A stretch of DNA of 64,000 bases from Centroberyx gerrardi (Eukaryota > Chordata > Actinopteri > Beryciformes > Berycidae): NCBI RefSeq assembly GCF_048128805.1, contig NC_136000.1:21487446-21551445 (forward strand). The letters are read 5' to 3'. How positions within the stretch are numbered: the stretch's first letter is position 1; each line of letters starts with the position of its first letter. The notes under the pieces were generated by a model, which saw only the letters and a list, made by a program, of their open reading frames with translations, was not told the origin of the DNA and ran no database searches. Positions 34,900 to 47,800 of this stretch are shown here, piece after piece. Position numbers and translations under genes: made by a program.

Positions 34900-35574
34900 A
34901 ATGCCTTCGTTTTATGAAAACTTTCTTGCGCTGGAACAGTTACTTACTTTTTAAAAGTCATTTAAACACCTCATTTCTTAATAAATTAGATGTGCAAAAG
35001 GCTGTCTGGAAGTGGATCTTCCAATCGAAGATGTAATTTCTAATGACATGAGAAAGAAAAGCGTAAAAGTCCCTCCATTTGTGGATGATGACAGAAAATG
35101 ACTCAATTACAGCAATTACTACTTCCCACTTCGAAACCGCTCTGTCACACAAACTCAAAATCTCCTTCCTTGTCATCTTTCAGGTCCGCTAAAAACACTA
35201 ACATTATCCGACAAAGCAAGTAAATGATAGCTCTTGTCTTTCTGCCTCATTCCTGCTAAGGCTAATTACTATGACATCATGCTGTTATAACTGGCACTTT
35301 GATGATGCCTATTCTCAAGTATGGCTTTTGCGTCTAATGATGATGTGTTGTTTCATAGCACAAAAGGTTCTTGATGTACCAATACACAAGCGCAATGTCA
35401 ATACAACAACCATGAAATGCCCTCTGATACAAAATGTAAACATGAATAAACTAACAGGTCAGACCATTTCTAACAATTGTTCTAATAATAATTATCACCA
35501 TCATCATCATCATCTTGGGAAGGTTTTCATTTTCTGCAATGCTTTGATTCACATTCATACAGTTGCACACATTC

Positions 35575-35760
35575 CCAACTGGTGGATGAGTACAACCACA
35601 GTCCATGGTGCAACTCCATTGCAGTGGTTGGGGGTTCAGTGCCTTGTTCAAGGGCGCGGCGACAGTAGTTGTCGATAGAGGGGAGAGCATTTCACATTCA
35701 CTTTCCCCAAGGAAATTGAACTGGCAACCCTTCAGTCACCAGCTGGCTTTTCTTACTTTC
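35575..35760 (-). repeat. SINE-like repeat, reverse orientation
   Basis: The minus strand reads CTTGAACAAGGCACTGAACC, related to the 42.4- and 53.2-kb repeats, with a B-box-like GGTTGCCAGTTCAA at its head. Confidence 0.5.
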
Positions 35761-36289
35761 TCTTACAGCCACTGGATATGATTATTTATAACTGACGTGC
35801 TATAGGGCAACAAACCTAAACATGTATCTTATTTCTTTCTGATAAACAGAATGTTTTCTTATGCTAAATTCAGTACACTGTTGAAAACCAGCTTTGGGGC
35901 TTGTTGAATATGTCTGATGGAGGCTCCTCTTCGTATCTTCTGTCCGTTATCTACCAGATGAATGGTTTAGGGTGCAAGTAACAACAAGGGCATCCCAGTC
36001 TTGAACAGGTGCTGGACAGAATACAAAACACGTAACACACACTCATCATAAAGAACACTGCGCTCGAAATGTCACCTGTCTACGTGTTCATACATTTATA
36101 CACAGTGGGAGCTGTTCTCAGTGTGGGCACTCTACTTTTGTTGACTGTCTGTTGTGGAGCACAGGTGTATGAAGCCCTCTTGTGGCCTATGCTAAACACA
36201 TCTGGAGGAGACACTTGGAACATGCATCACAAGACTAAGTTTGATTGATCTGCAATAAATCTATTCCAAATAGGTATAACGATACAACA

Positions 36290-36331
36290 GTCAAGCAGAC
36301 ATTCTAATAAGTCAAGCAGACATTCTAATAA
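36290..36331 (+). repeat. 21-bp tandem duplication
   Basis: GTCAAGCAGACATTCTAATA followed by A occurs twice in a row, with period 21. Confidence 0.9.
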
Positions 36332-37574
36332 GCCACCTTAAGTCACCATAAGTCCACCCCTGCTCATGAGAATAAAGGAAGATGGCTCGGGTCTTGAAAC
36401 CTGGGCAAATGAAAAAGCGATCATTCCAGAGGTCTAGAAAGACTGGCTCCCGGGATTGATGTCCTTAAGTAATGTCCTCCAGAAATGAACCACAAAACGT
36501 ATTGCACATTGCACTCTAGGATGGGGGCCTAAGATCCTGAATGATATCAGTCTGGAAGCTGGCATGCTGTATGCTGTCCATTTGAAGAAGGCCAACACAT
36601 CAGATGCACCTGACCCACCTAAACTTGTGTTCAACATCACCACTGCTGAATTTAACCGTTGTTGAGTTCAAAATCAGTGATGACAGATGGGCTGACAGGT
36701 GAGGCACACAAGTGGTCATAACTTCCCCCTTCAATGTTTCTGCTGCCTTCAAGTGCTGTTGGAAATATTGAATATACAACTTTACCATACATGAACAACA
36801 CAACAAAGTGGTAAATACGACTGGGAAATTCTTTAAGATTCCCATGTTGCTGAGATGTGTTTAGGGGGTGAAAAGCATGGAAGCTGTATCAACAAATTAT
36901 GTATACAACTTTTGGCTAATAAATTAATTAAAACATAATTTACATGCATGATGTCCATTTTATCCTCTTCATTATACTGCTGCAGCACAAAGTAACTCTG
37001 TGATTGATGATTTATAAAATAAAACAACAGCCCCCAAAGCACACATTCCACACATTTTTGTCACGTATTTTGTTATTTCTGACAAAAGCACTTGAACACA
37101 GTCATATGACATCTGAATTCAGAAGAAGGAGTTTTCTGAAGCTTTGATGAGTTTACAATCATTAAGTCAATAAGGCAGGTTCGATTATTGAAATATTGCA
37201 ATCACTATTTAGAATTCAGAGGATGGGAATCACAGTGGAGTTCATATGGGTTCCAGCACACTCAGGAGTTGTGGTCAATTAACTAGCTAATAAAAATGCT
37301 ACTAAAGGAGATCAAATAGATATTGATATTGATATCACATTCAGTAAACCAGTAGCCAAATGCTAATAAAATGGCACCATAAATGAAATGGCAAAGTGAG
37401 TGGGATATCATAATTTCAGTCATTTGTGCCTTTGCAACAGTATTGGAGTGTCAGACAAGTTCTACAGGATTAATGTACAGGATTTGAGTTTGGAATTTGT
37501 CTTGTTTGTGTCCTGTCTTGTTTATTTATTTGTGTAAGAATTAGGTTATTAGTTGTTCCCAAATTCATACTCCT

Positions 37575-37640
37575 GTTCAGTTGGTGGCGGTAATGCACCA
37601 AAGGTTGTTTGCCAACGCCTTAAAAATCCAAGGAAGAAAG
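37575..37640 (+). repeat. Dispersed repeat fragment next to the nap1l4 promoter
   Basis: The words TTGGTGGCGGTAATGCACC and GTTTGCCAACGCC, followed by an AAG-rich end, resemble a dispersed element I associate with many vertebrate genomes. The family name is not certain. Confidence 0.35.
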
Positions 37641-37689
37641 ATAAGCAGGAGTTTGCGAAGAGCACTTGAAGGCAGCATTCGCCCTACAG

Positions 37690-37796
37690 CCAGCTGTCCA
37701 ATGACAATCGAGGATGTTGGAGTGCGTGCGTCGCTGACTCGTTGTGGTTGAAGCGAAGACGCGTGAGGAAAGCGACCAGAATTCCGCTCAGTAGAG
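37690..37796 (+). promoter_or_regulatory. nap1l4: nap1l4 promoter and 5' non-coding exon
   Basis: CpG-containing, TATA-less sequence with a CCAAT box (37698-37702). It ends at a good donor, CAGTAGAG|GTAAGA (exon end 37796). The exon start is not defined, but transcription probably begins within about 60 bases downstream of the CCAAT box. The 1.03-kb intron that follows is rich in GCTAGC/GCTAACG words. Confidence 0.6.
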
Positions 37797-38646
37797 GTAA
37801 GATATAGCAACACTCGGCTAGTAAGTAACGTTACTATCATTTACCACCATTTCATTAATTCGTGCCTCTGCGACGGTTTTGGAGTGTCAAATATTAACGT
37901 TACCGGATATCACACGATTCTGACAGAAGGCTAACGAACTGTCTTCGACAAGCTCTCTGACTACTGCTTTTATTAACCCGCAAGCTAACGCAAGCTAGCT
38001 AATATTAGCTTGCCCATGCGGCTAGCCGCTGTAGCTAACGGGCAATTTTTATCCACATAAAGACAAGGCGCACCTTCCGACATCGCATTGCTCTAGCTAA
38101 CAAATATATGACGTTAATTTAGCCGGATGGTAGCGTCAGCTATGCTAGACGTGTTATTTAAGTGGCAACGGTGAAGTTAATGTTATGGGTGAACCTTCGC
38201 ACATGTCTGTTAAGTAAATCATTGTTCCTAGCAAGTTGGCTCGTAGTTCCTCGCCTTCTAGCTAGCCCGGTTAGCTGCTGTCAGAGGTCTGTGGCACCGC
38301 CCATAAATTGTTAGTAGTTGTTTGTGTGTATGCGCTAGCTAGGCAACAAACGTTAGTGTGTACGGCTAATGGAGTACACGCTTCGTATTATTTTGTCACT
38401 AATATCTACTGATTGTCAGAGGCAACGACAACCATTATACTAATTGTGAATGAAGAGATGCTAACTGAAGCTATCAAATCACAGCATAACCGTCGTTAGC
38501 ATGTCAATGCGTCATCGGCCTGCGCTTGCTCCGGGCTAGTGTTGCTGTTGTTGATTTCTCAATCGAAGTTAGCTCAGCTGGTCTGCCTGTCATCTTGTTA
38601 TCCTAGCTGTGTTCGTCGACCTACAATTGACACTGGGTGTTTCCTT

Positions 38647-38709
38647 GTTCACGGAGTTATTTCTAAAGGCGTTTTAAGTTCACGGAGTTATTTCTAAAGG
38701 CGTTTTAAG
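38647..38709 (+). repeat. 31-bp tandem duplication in nap1l4 intron 1
   Basis: The unit beginning GTTCACGGAGTTATTTCTAA occurs twice with no change, the second copy starting at 38678. Confidence 0.9.
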
Positions 38710-38827
38710 TTACATGACCTAACTTCGTGTATTGGGTTTACTTTGTTGCTAGCTGTCAGTCCTTATTGCTAAATCATTGTCATGACTCATGAGCATCTGT
38801 CTAATATCACTGACCTGTTTCTAACAG

Positions 38828-38865
38828 AGGAAGGAGCTGCCACTCAGTAATGGACGCCAACAAAG
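38828..38865 (+). CDS. nap1l4: nap1l4 exon 2 (start codon)
   Basis: After the acceptor CTAACAG there are 22 nt of 5'UTR and then ATG at 38850 encoding MDANK plus G. The donor is G|GTAAAG. An alternative in-frame donor 12 nt downstream (G|GTACTT, exon end 38877) would insert four residues. Confidence 0.9.
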
Positions 38866-41800
38866 GTAAAGACAAAGGTACTTTTACCTTCGCTTACTAA
38901 ATTAGCTATGTGAGGAAAGGCAGTTGATCTGCTTTGACTCATTTGTGTATAGCTGTTATACTTTTTGGATGAAGGTCAATGAAAACAAAACACCCTGCCG
39001 ACTTTGAATTGTGCAACTATGAACTAAAATAATGGCACAAGAATCAACAATCACAACAGTCAATGTTGTAATTGAAATAAGCTGTTTTTAGAACTAGTGT
39101 GATGAACTTGTTCTGTGTTGTTGTTCTCTGTTGGATTGGCAGGTAAAGGAGATCAAGGGATGCAAAGTCCAGGTGGGCAGATGGACAGACCTGACTTCCA
39201 CATCATGGAAAGGTGAATACACACACTTGAACTTTGATACCAATTAGTACTTTTTCTTCTCGCTTGTCAGGATACTTTACTTGATTAACATTCAGAAGAA
39301 GCCTAGAGGCTGTAAGTATTCATTATGTCACAAAGGGAAAAAAGGTTTCTAGCATTTATCAGCATTTTTTCAGATGCCATACCAAAACAAAAAAAACCTA
39401 CAAAACTATCTTGAGATTCTTTGGTGGTTCCCCATCCCCTGCTTGATGATCATCTAGTCTAATCCACTGGTTTACAGGCTGTGTGAGAAATGGTTCAATA
39501 CAGTGGAAAATGTAGTAGTTGGTTTTTTTTTCCCAGATAGCTACTTCATGACCTGAATTCTCCCACAAGCACTTTTAATTCTACTCAGCTCTGATGTCTT
39601 TCTCCTCTCTCCCAGTCTGCTTCCCAAGGCAGTGAAGAGGCGAGTGCACGCCTTGAAGAGGCTACAGGTGCAGTGTGCCAACATAGAGGCCAAGTTCTAT
39701 GAGGAAGTTCATGAGCTGGAGAGGAAGTACGCCGCCCTCTACCAGCCGCTCTTTGACAAGGTACTGTAAATAATTTTACTCTGTTGTACTCTGCTCTACC
39801 ACCAGGTACCCCAAGAACCAGAACACCCTCACTATCATTATTTTATTGCTTGACAAGTAATCTTGTCTCAGTCACACAATAGACTGTGCCAGTGCTGGAT
39901 CTTACCTCCTTTTTATTTAATCTAAATAGTGAATATAAGATGCTTTCTAGGAATTTGCTTTCTGTTAATTTTTATATTGTTAGAGATAAAGTGAACTATA
40001 GTAGATTAAGAGATAAGACCTCTTTGGGTCATTTGAAGGAACACAAAACATTTGAGGCTCACTTGAGGTGTTGTTGTGGTGTTCGCTGCACTACAGGATG
40101 GTATGTCCCTCTGGTCCTGACCCGAGGTCAGTGAGGACACATCCTTGGTGCTAAATTAAATACAGCCGGAGCGAGTAGTCAACTGTTCCTCAGTCAGTTG
40201 TGGCTATTTCCAGAGCTAGTGACAAGAATTCGGCTAAGCTTAGTTACACTGAAGACTGGCAGCCGTAATCCTGCCACACCTGTCTGTACTGTGTGTGTGT
40301 CTCTGTGTGTGCATGTATCTCTGACAGGGTGTTGATTTCAGTGGGCTAGTTGAAAATAATTCAGCCTTATTAAATTAAAGCTTCTTCATGTGCAGATGTT
40401 TCAAGCTAATATTACCAGTGATCATTCCCAGTGTAATAACCCTGTCTTACTGTATGTGTGTCACAGAGACGAGATGTTGTAACAGGGACAGTGGAACCCA
40501 CAGACGAGGAGTGTGAGTGGCAGAGCGACAGAGAGGAAGAGGAGGAGCTAGCTGTAAGTTGAGTACATCAAACAAATGAGACCATTGCTGAGAAGATTGG
40601 CAGCCTCAACCGGCCTCCACTGCATTTTACATTGTGTACCACCTGGTCGGATTTTGCAGAAAATCTGCTGGATTGCTTTATGGCACAAAACAGAACCAGG
40701 GCTGCTGTTTTTCCAGCACAAACGCAGCTAAAGCTTTCAGAGTTTTTCACCTATAGGGAAAAAATAACTTCTAACGTGTTTATTCTCTCCAGTAAAGCAA
40801 AACAGAAAACAAACGCATATGGAACAACAGGAGGAGAGGAGGGGTTTTTTAAGTAGCAACATCCTGTTGCGACAAGAGTGCAGGGTGGATGGGAAAAGTG
40901 GTCCTAATTTTGAGAAACACTAGCACTAACAATACCACTGGCATGAAATGGAGGCTACCAATCATCTTGACCGTGGTCTCACTTCAAGTGAACTATTTAA
41001 AATTGTTTTAAGCTGGAAGCTACTGCTGTATGAGCAATGAATTCTGACAAGTGCACTGCCCACGGCCTGTAGGAGGAACTGAAGAAAAAAGCTGCTGTTG
41101 AGGATGAGAAGAAGGAGGAAGCCACCCCAGAGGAAGACCCCAAAGGCATCCCGGAGTTCTGGCTCGCCATCTTTAAGAGTGTGGACATGCTCAGCGACTT
41201 GCTACAGGTACACCTGAACAGTGTCTTGGTTTGAGTTGATGGCTTGCATAACTCCCCTCTCACTCCTACTTCATGCACATTTTGCCACGCTTCTGAACAG
41301 TGACGTCTCTCTGTCCTGACAATACTCCTCTCCCACCAGGAACACGATGAGCCCATCCTAAAGCACCTGAAAGATATTCAAGTCAAGTTCTCTGAGCCTG
41401 GACAACCAATGGTCAGTATCGACACAATGATACTATGTGATGTTACACTGATATCACATCAGATTAAAAAACTGATAATAGATTAGATCTTAGAACTCGT
41501 TATTAACCAGGGAAGAAAATGTTTATATCTCCAGTCATAGTTGGAGCAGACGGTGTATTTGCATGTTTTGAGTAAATTATTTTCTCTCTTTCTTTTTTTC
41601 CTGCCTACAGAGTTTCACACTAGAGTTCCACTTTGAGCCCAATGGTTTCTTTAACAATGCAGTCCTCACTAAAGTCTACAAGATGAAGTCAGAGCCTGAC
41701 GCTTCAGATCCTTTCTCATTCGAGGGGCCAGAGATCATTGACTGTGAAGGGTGAGAGCCAGAGCGCCCAAGCTTGCTTGAGGATTTAGCCACGTTAATGT

Positions 41801-44800
41801 TGAGTGTTTGGGAGAATAAAGAGAGTCTGTGTGGTTCTAACATGAGCTTTTTTTTTGCCAACTCTCTTTCTATTCTAATCTTTTTCTCGCCTTTCCATCC
41901 CACATCTCAACCTCCTCTTGGCACTCCTTCCAACTTTTACTCTTTTTCTGGCCTGGCTTTCTGCCTCTCACTTTTTTCCCCACCTCCTCTCTCTAGCTGT
42001 CAGATAGATTGGCACAAAGGGAAGGATGTGACAGTGAAAACTATCAAGAAGAAGCAGAAGCATAAAGGCCGTGGCACCGTCCGTACTGTTACAAAACAGG
42101 TCCCCAACGACTCCTTCTTCAACTTCTTCAACCCTATCAAAGGTGAGAAAACACACAAATAGCTTGACCCCAATGTACAGTATACATTTTGTATACGTAA
42201 AAATGTAGGAGAACCTTATTATGGCTCTTGGATTTCTCTCGAGGTCTAAATGTAACATCATAAACAATTCCTTTATACCTTTTTCCAACACTTTCCTCAA
42301 TTTTCAGGTCTTTTCAGCAACCACCCACATATATAGCCTTGCACTGTGAGCAATGGTGACCACACACATTGTACACATACTTGTGATATTGTTGAGTGCA
42401 TTGCCTTAAAATGTACTGCACATATTGGAGGCAGCAAGGTGGCATGAGTAGGGAGACCCAGGCTCACACCTGTGTGTCACCAAGCATTCCCCCTGCTGAA
42501 GTGTCCTTGAGCAAGACACTGAATCCCTACCAGCTGCAGGGCTGCTGCTCTGTAGCTCAGCCTGACCTCTTACCTCCCTGTAGAGGGAGGCAAACAAAAA
42601 TAGAATATCCCTGCGGGTGTTGGTTCAGTACCACATTATCACGCATGTTATGTTGTTCTACCGCTGGTCAAGACACTGTGTTGAATTTAACAGCAGGTGG
42701 CGCCAGACTCTTTCCCGTAATTTGAGGGATTTTTTTTTTTTTTTTTAACTCGGTGGCACTCAAATGGTCGTATGTATCAGCTGTGTGTGGGAGGAATAGT
42801 GAGCAATTCTGCAGCTCTCTGAAGTTGGACTTTGGACGTTAAGCAGTGCACACTGGACTTTGGAGCTTTTACATCAACTTCGGTTTTACCATTATTTTCC
42901 GAAACAACCTAGAGATCTTAGGTGTTTTTGTTATGTTGGCAAGGTTGTGAGACCACTGATACAAAAGCAAACAGTTTGTAAAGCCACTACCCTCTTACCC
43001 GTAAAAAGCAATTGTTAATGTAAATTACTGGTGTAGGCTGCCTAACACAGATAGTTTAAAGTCCAAGGTATTCACATGGGGTGTAAAAGTCTTTATTTCA
43101 TTAGGGCTCAAATGCTCAGGAATTAAAATCCTTCTTACTGTGTCTGATCCCTGATTCTCAAAGGGCACCAGTGGAGGTAATGCCAAATGCCCAAGAAGCA
43201 TTGCCTCACATATGTATATATTTTTTGACTAGCATACTAATATACTTAATTATATGTAAATTTAAGTCAAGATTGAAAGTCAGGAATCTGACTTAGTTTT
43301 GTTCAGCAGTGTAACAAATGTCATATTTATGAATAATTGTATTCTGTTTTGTAAATGATTGAACCAAAGCGCTACGACACTAAATCATTAAAGGTGAGGG
43401 AGTTCAAAACTAGAAGTCAGCAATCTTTCTATTTTAGTTTGATTACCTTTGTTCAGCAGCTTCAGTCTAAAAACTGGGTGAATAATAGAATTATAGCCCC
43501 AGTAAACTTTAAATGACTAATTCTCCCTCATCAAAGGGTTAGTGAATTCGGCAGTATACACCTTTGTTGGATCACTGAATCACCTTTCCTGTATAGTCAG
43601 CTTTCCTGTCAAACATGCCTGGACTAATTCTGACTGACTGAGAAGTTGAGATACCTGATCTGATCAGTCATTGGCTGAGCAGGTGTGTGTCTTTCTGGTT
43701 CGCTCATGCCCCAGGTATACCATTGGTGGACGTAAATAGCTCTTTGTCAGATGGGTTCAGGTGTGTAGCTCAGGGGTTCATATCTCTTAAGGAGTTCATT
43801 AGGGAATACGCCGTCACTCTCCATTCACGCACACACGCATACAAAGAATGTATGTGGGAGGATTCGCTATGCAGTCCATACGTGTGTGAATGAGGTTTGT
43901 TTTGTGTTCCTTAATTGGACATTTAGAGATTATACGACATAACAATGTATAGAGCACAGGTCACAAGCTGCATTCAAGCCTGCATAGCGGTCAGTTCATA
44001 ATATGTGTCTTTGATGTTGCACCAGACCATTCTCAAAGAGGAAGTGCAGTCTCGGCACCTTTCACTATGGCCGACCAAACATGAACGCAACCTTTCCTGT
44101 CTTTATCTGCCCTCAGAGGAAGTTGATTTCTTGTCATCTGTCATATCTCCTCCCTTGAGTTATGTGAGAAAGTATTTGAGGAATGTCTGTGACAGGGCTA
44201 ACCGTCCTGATGGCTTCATAGCCCAGACCTGCTGGAATGCAGCATCACCAGCTTCCACCGTGGAAAACGCGTGTCTTTCTGTTTGGTGTGTGTGCTTGTA
44301 TGCGTGTGCGTTCTTGAGTGTGTGTGAAGTCGGTTGATGAAGGTGCTCATTGTCTGTTGAAGCTAGGTTAGCAGTTCACGTGCAGCTAGTGAAAGTTTAC
44401 ATACCAGTGTTTCCCCTTTATATTTTTTTTCTGGGGGGTCTGGGGCATTCTCCCTCAAGAAGAATTGTTTTTTAAATGTTCTACCCCAAAACCAGTGTCA
44501 GAAAATCACTGCTTGGAAATATAACTCAGAATACATTAAAAATGAAGCTGACTTTACTTTGAATTGTAGAGTTTAGATCTAGTCCACCTCACCTCATGTC
44601 GTTGCTTCTCAGATGCTTGGTCTGACTGCAGAGCTGAGGTGAATTTGAGGAGATGATGAGAAAACATGCCGCCTGTGGCTCGCTATAGGGCGTGAAAGTT
44701 TTTACTGTGCAGCAGTTGTATTTCGCCTACCTCTTCACATAAAGAGTCAGTCATTTAGAGTATATAAAGGGAAAACACTGGTGCATACACAAAAGAATAT

Positions 44801-47800
44801 GTGCAAACCTCTTTAAATAAGTGTTAGTAATACAGCAGTGTATTGGAAGAAGAGAAAGGAGAGGATGTGGTCATCTTTAGTCAGTTTATTAGCAGGAGGG
44901 TGGAGGCTGACGGTTGTTTCCTGAGGACCTGTCACTTCCTGGGGACAGTGTGACCTCATGTTGTGATGTCATGAAGAAGCACAGTTGCCGCCTTAACTGG
45001 GCTCTCAACTGCTTGTTGTACTATAGCTGATCAATGTGTAATGTTGAGATGAAAATAAATGCTTGAAATTAAATTGAATGTTATAAAACATTCCTGTTCT
45101 GGTTGACTGAGTACTGTTGGAAGCCTGTGACTGTTGACATAACTGTTAATTTAAATATTAGTATGCCAATTAAAATCCCCACTTTCCACTTCGCATCATG
45201 CCTGTAAATGCCTCCTAGCTCTTCTAAAGTCATTGTAAAGCACTTGCAGTCTCAAGGGGCTTGTTCCTTAAATATTTTGTCTCTTCTCTTACAGTTTCAC
45301 CAGATGGAGAGATGGTGAGTAATCTGTTTATCTTTCGTCAAGTCACCACCACTTTTATTACACCTTCAGTTACCGTTAAACTACTCGATCTGTTGATGTG
45401 TTGCAACACTGTTAAAACTGTCTGTTTGTGTCTTTGCCTTGCAGGACGAGGACTCTGAGTTCACCCTAGCCACAGACTTTGAGATTGGTCATTTCTTCCG
45501 TGAGAGGATAGTTCCCAGAGCGGTGCTCTACTTCACTGGAGAGGCCCTGGAGGATGATGAGAGTGTGAGTGTTTCTCTCTCTGACACGCACCACAATACA
45601 TGAATACAAAAAAACTCCTACACACAAGCCACAAGATGGGATGGAAAACAACAAAACATGCAGACTGGAAAACAAATTATGGAGGATGTCTATTGTAAGC
45701 TAAACTGGTGTTCTCTGATGTACCACAGTAGAGTTTCACTCTACATTTTGTTGTTTCTTTCAATGCAGTTTGAAGAGGAGGAGCTGGAAGAGGGAGATGA
45801 AGAGGTTAGTAGAGTGTTTGTGTTTTTGATTGACTGATTGCATCTTTAGACAAGGGTGCAAGGGAATATCTTACCATCATCTTATCTGTGTGTTTCAGGA
45901 GCAGGATGAGGAGGGTGATGATGACGATGATGAGGGAGATTTTGACCCCAAGGTCAGTATCCATTCTGTGCTTGTTTTCCTCTGCCTGATATTTTAATTT
46001 GCACAAGGTCCTCATGTGCATTTTGCATTTGTTGGAGATGTTGTAGAATGTGGGTGCTTTTATTGGTGCACTGGCAGTGGTGATGGTCCCGTAGCTCAGT
46101 GAGTTGAGCATGGTGCTAAACACTCTCTGGGTTAGGAGTTCGACTCCTAACCCATGCTGAAAATATTTGCACTCATGGTATTGCAAGGAGCTTTGGATAA
46201 AAACACCCACCGAGTGTAGGGATGGGCATTTTAAGTAATTTTAATATTCGAGTACTCGCATTAAATTATTATAGAGTACTCGAGTACTCGCAAAAAAAAT
46301 TCTATGATACGCAAGTTTAACGTTACATAGCTTGCACTGCACATTCATTTCGTCTATTTTGTTGAAATACTTCCAAACATCACTCTTATGCCTGGTCGCC
46401 ATTCTGCCTGTAACGTTAGATCCTGTAACAATGCGTGCGCAGATCTATCATTTTTGCTAGCAGTCCCATCCAAAAAATGTAAACTTTTAATATAGAACAG
46501 GGTAAATTTACGTTTATATTTATTATATACATATGTTTTTTTTACAAAGCAAAAAAAAAAATGCGAGTACTCTATACGTTGAACCATTGAACGAATACTG
46601 ACGTCCAAATCGAGTACTCGAGTACTCATGCCCATCCCTAACAGAGTGTTATGCTGTGGTGACATGGCTGGATCATAATGACAAAAACTTTATCTGCGAT
46701 AGACCTTGTCTCGTTGTCTATGTTCCTTCTGAATCAAATGGTGTATTGTGTATCTGTATATCCATAGTATTCACTGCCATTTTTAGGTTACGTTCACTAA
46801 GTCTTTTTTCAGAAGTGCTTGTGCATTACTTCAAATTACTTTTATGGAACCATGTGTTGCGTAAAGCACAAAGTGCAGAGTAGAATCCAGTTCAACTTTT
46901 GGTTTGAGCAGTTCTCTACTTCACTGGAGAGCCTGAAGGATGGCGAGAGTGCGATTATTTCAATCTCTCGTTCACATGTACGCACACACTCACAAAATAA
47001 GGTCATATTCAAGCAAGCATGTTGATGGTGTCTTTTTCCCACCATTGACTAGGATTCTGAAAATGCACAATTGATTGCTCTTGCTACATCCTGATTGATT
47101 ATAAATGGCATATATGGTGAACATTTTATTTAATTTCTTCCACTTTTTCTGAAGTCACCTCCCTGAGGCTGTTGGCTATGTATTATTGTGTAGTTACAGT
47201 CAGTTGTACAGCCATTATTGTGCCAATCTAGCTGATATGACAATGCCCATATTGTGAGCTATTCCAGCTGGATAGTGAATAACTACATAGTGTATCCTAT
47301 AAGCAATCTTATTGGGAGTGACTGTCAATGCCACATTGTCTTTGAATGTTTCTTTACAAGTAGTTTATTGTTTTGCACTTTTCCCTCATGTGGTGCCTGC
47401 TGTCAGCCCTGCAGTTATTCGTGGTGCTTATTCACCAATTTCTGGAATGTTTCACCATGCTTGCTTGGATAGAAATGTGATGATTAGGACGACTTGTGTG
47501 ATTCTGCATGTGACATTTCTGTCAGAATAAGCCCATGGGTTGAATGTGACGATTAAACTTGTGCATATTGTTGTCTCTCCCTCCCCCCTGGATTCCCCTC
47601 CATTACAGGCATAATCAATCATTCTCACCCCATGCATTTCTAGGTAAGGGAGAAATAAGGATGGCCTCCCGCATACATTACATACTCTGTCGTCCATTGG
47701 CTTTGGCTCATTACTCTCTATAGCTGACTCTTTCTCTCTTTCACTTCTATCACTACATCCTTGATTCTCCCAGTAGTCCCAGGTGTTTAAGTCCCTCAAC

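Larger units (their letters stand above)
34900..37560. other. Intergenic region upstream of nap1l4
   Basis: No gene seen. It contains a reverse-oriented SINE-like repeat (35575-35760), a (CAT)n run at 35499-35516, a 21-bp tandem duplication at 36290-36331, and a CTCF-like word CCACAAGAGGGC on the minus strand near 36175-36186. Confidence 0.55.

Noticed and set aside
23301-37690. ASCL-type bHLH gene expected near TH in other vertebrates
   Set aside because: No frame contains a bHLH motif such as RRNERERNRV on either strand.
42690-42707. CTCF-like ACAGCAGGTGGCGCCAGA in nap1l4 intron 9
   Set aside because: Good match, but it lies close to a dispersed repeat and may be carried by it, so it is not listed as a site.
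46086-46160. tRNA gene
   Set aside because: A- and B-boxes are present, but the cloverleaf does not close and a SINE tail follows, so it is a SINE.
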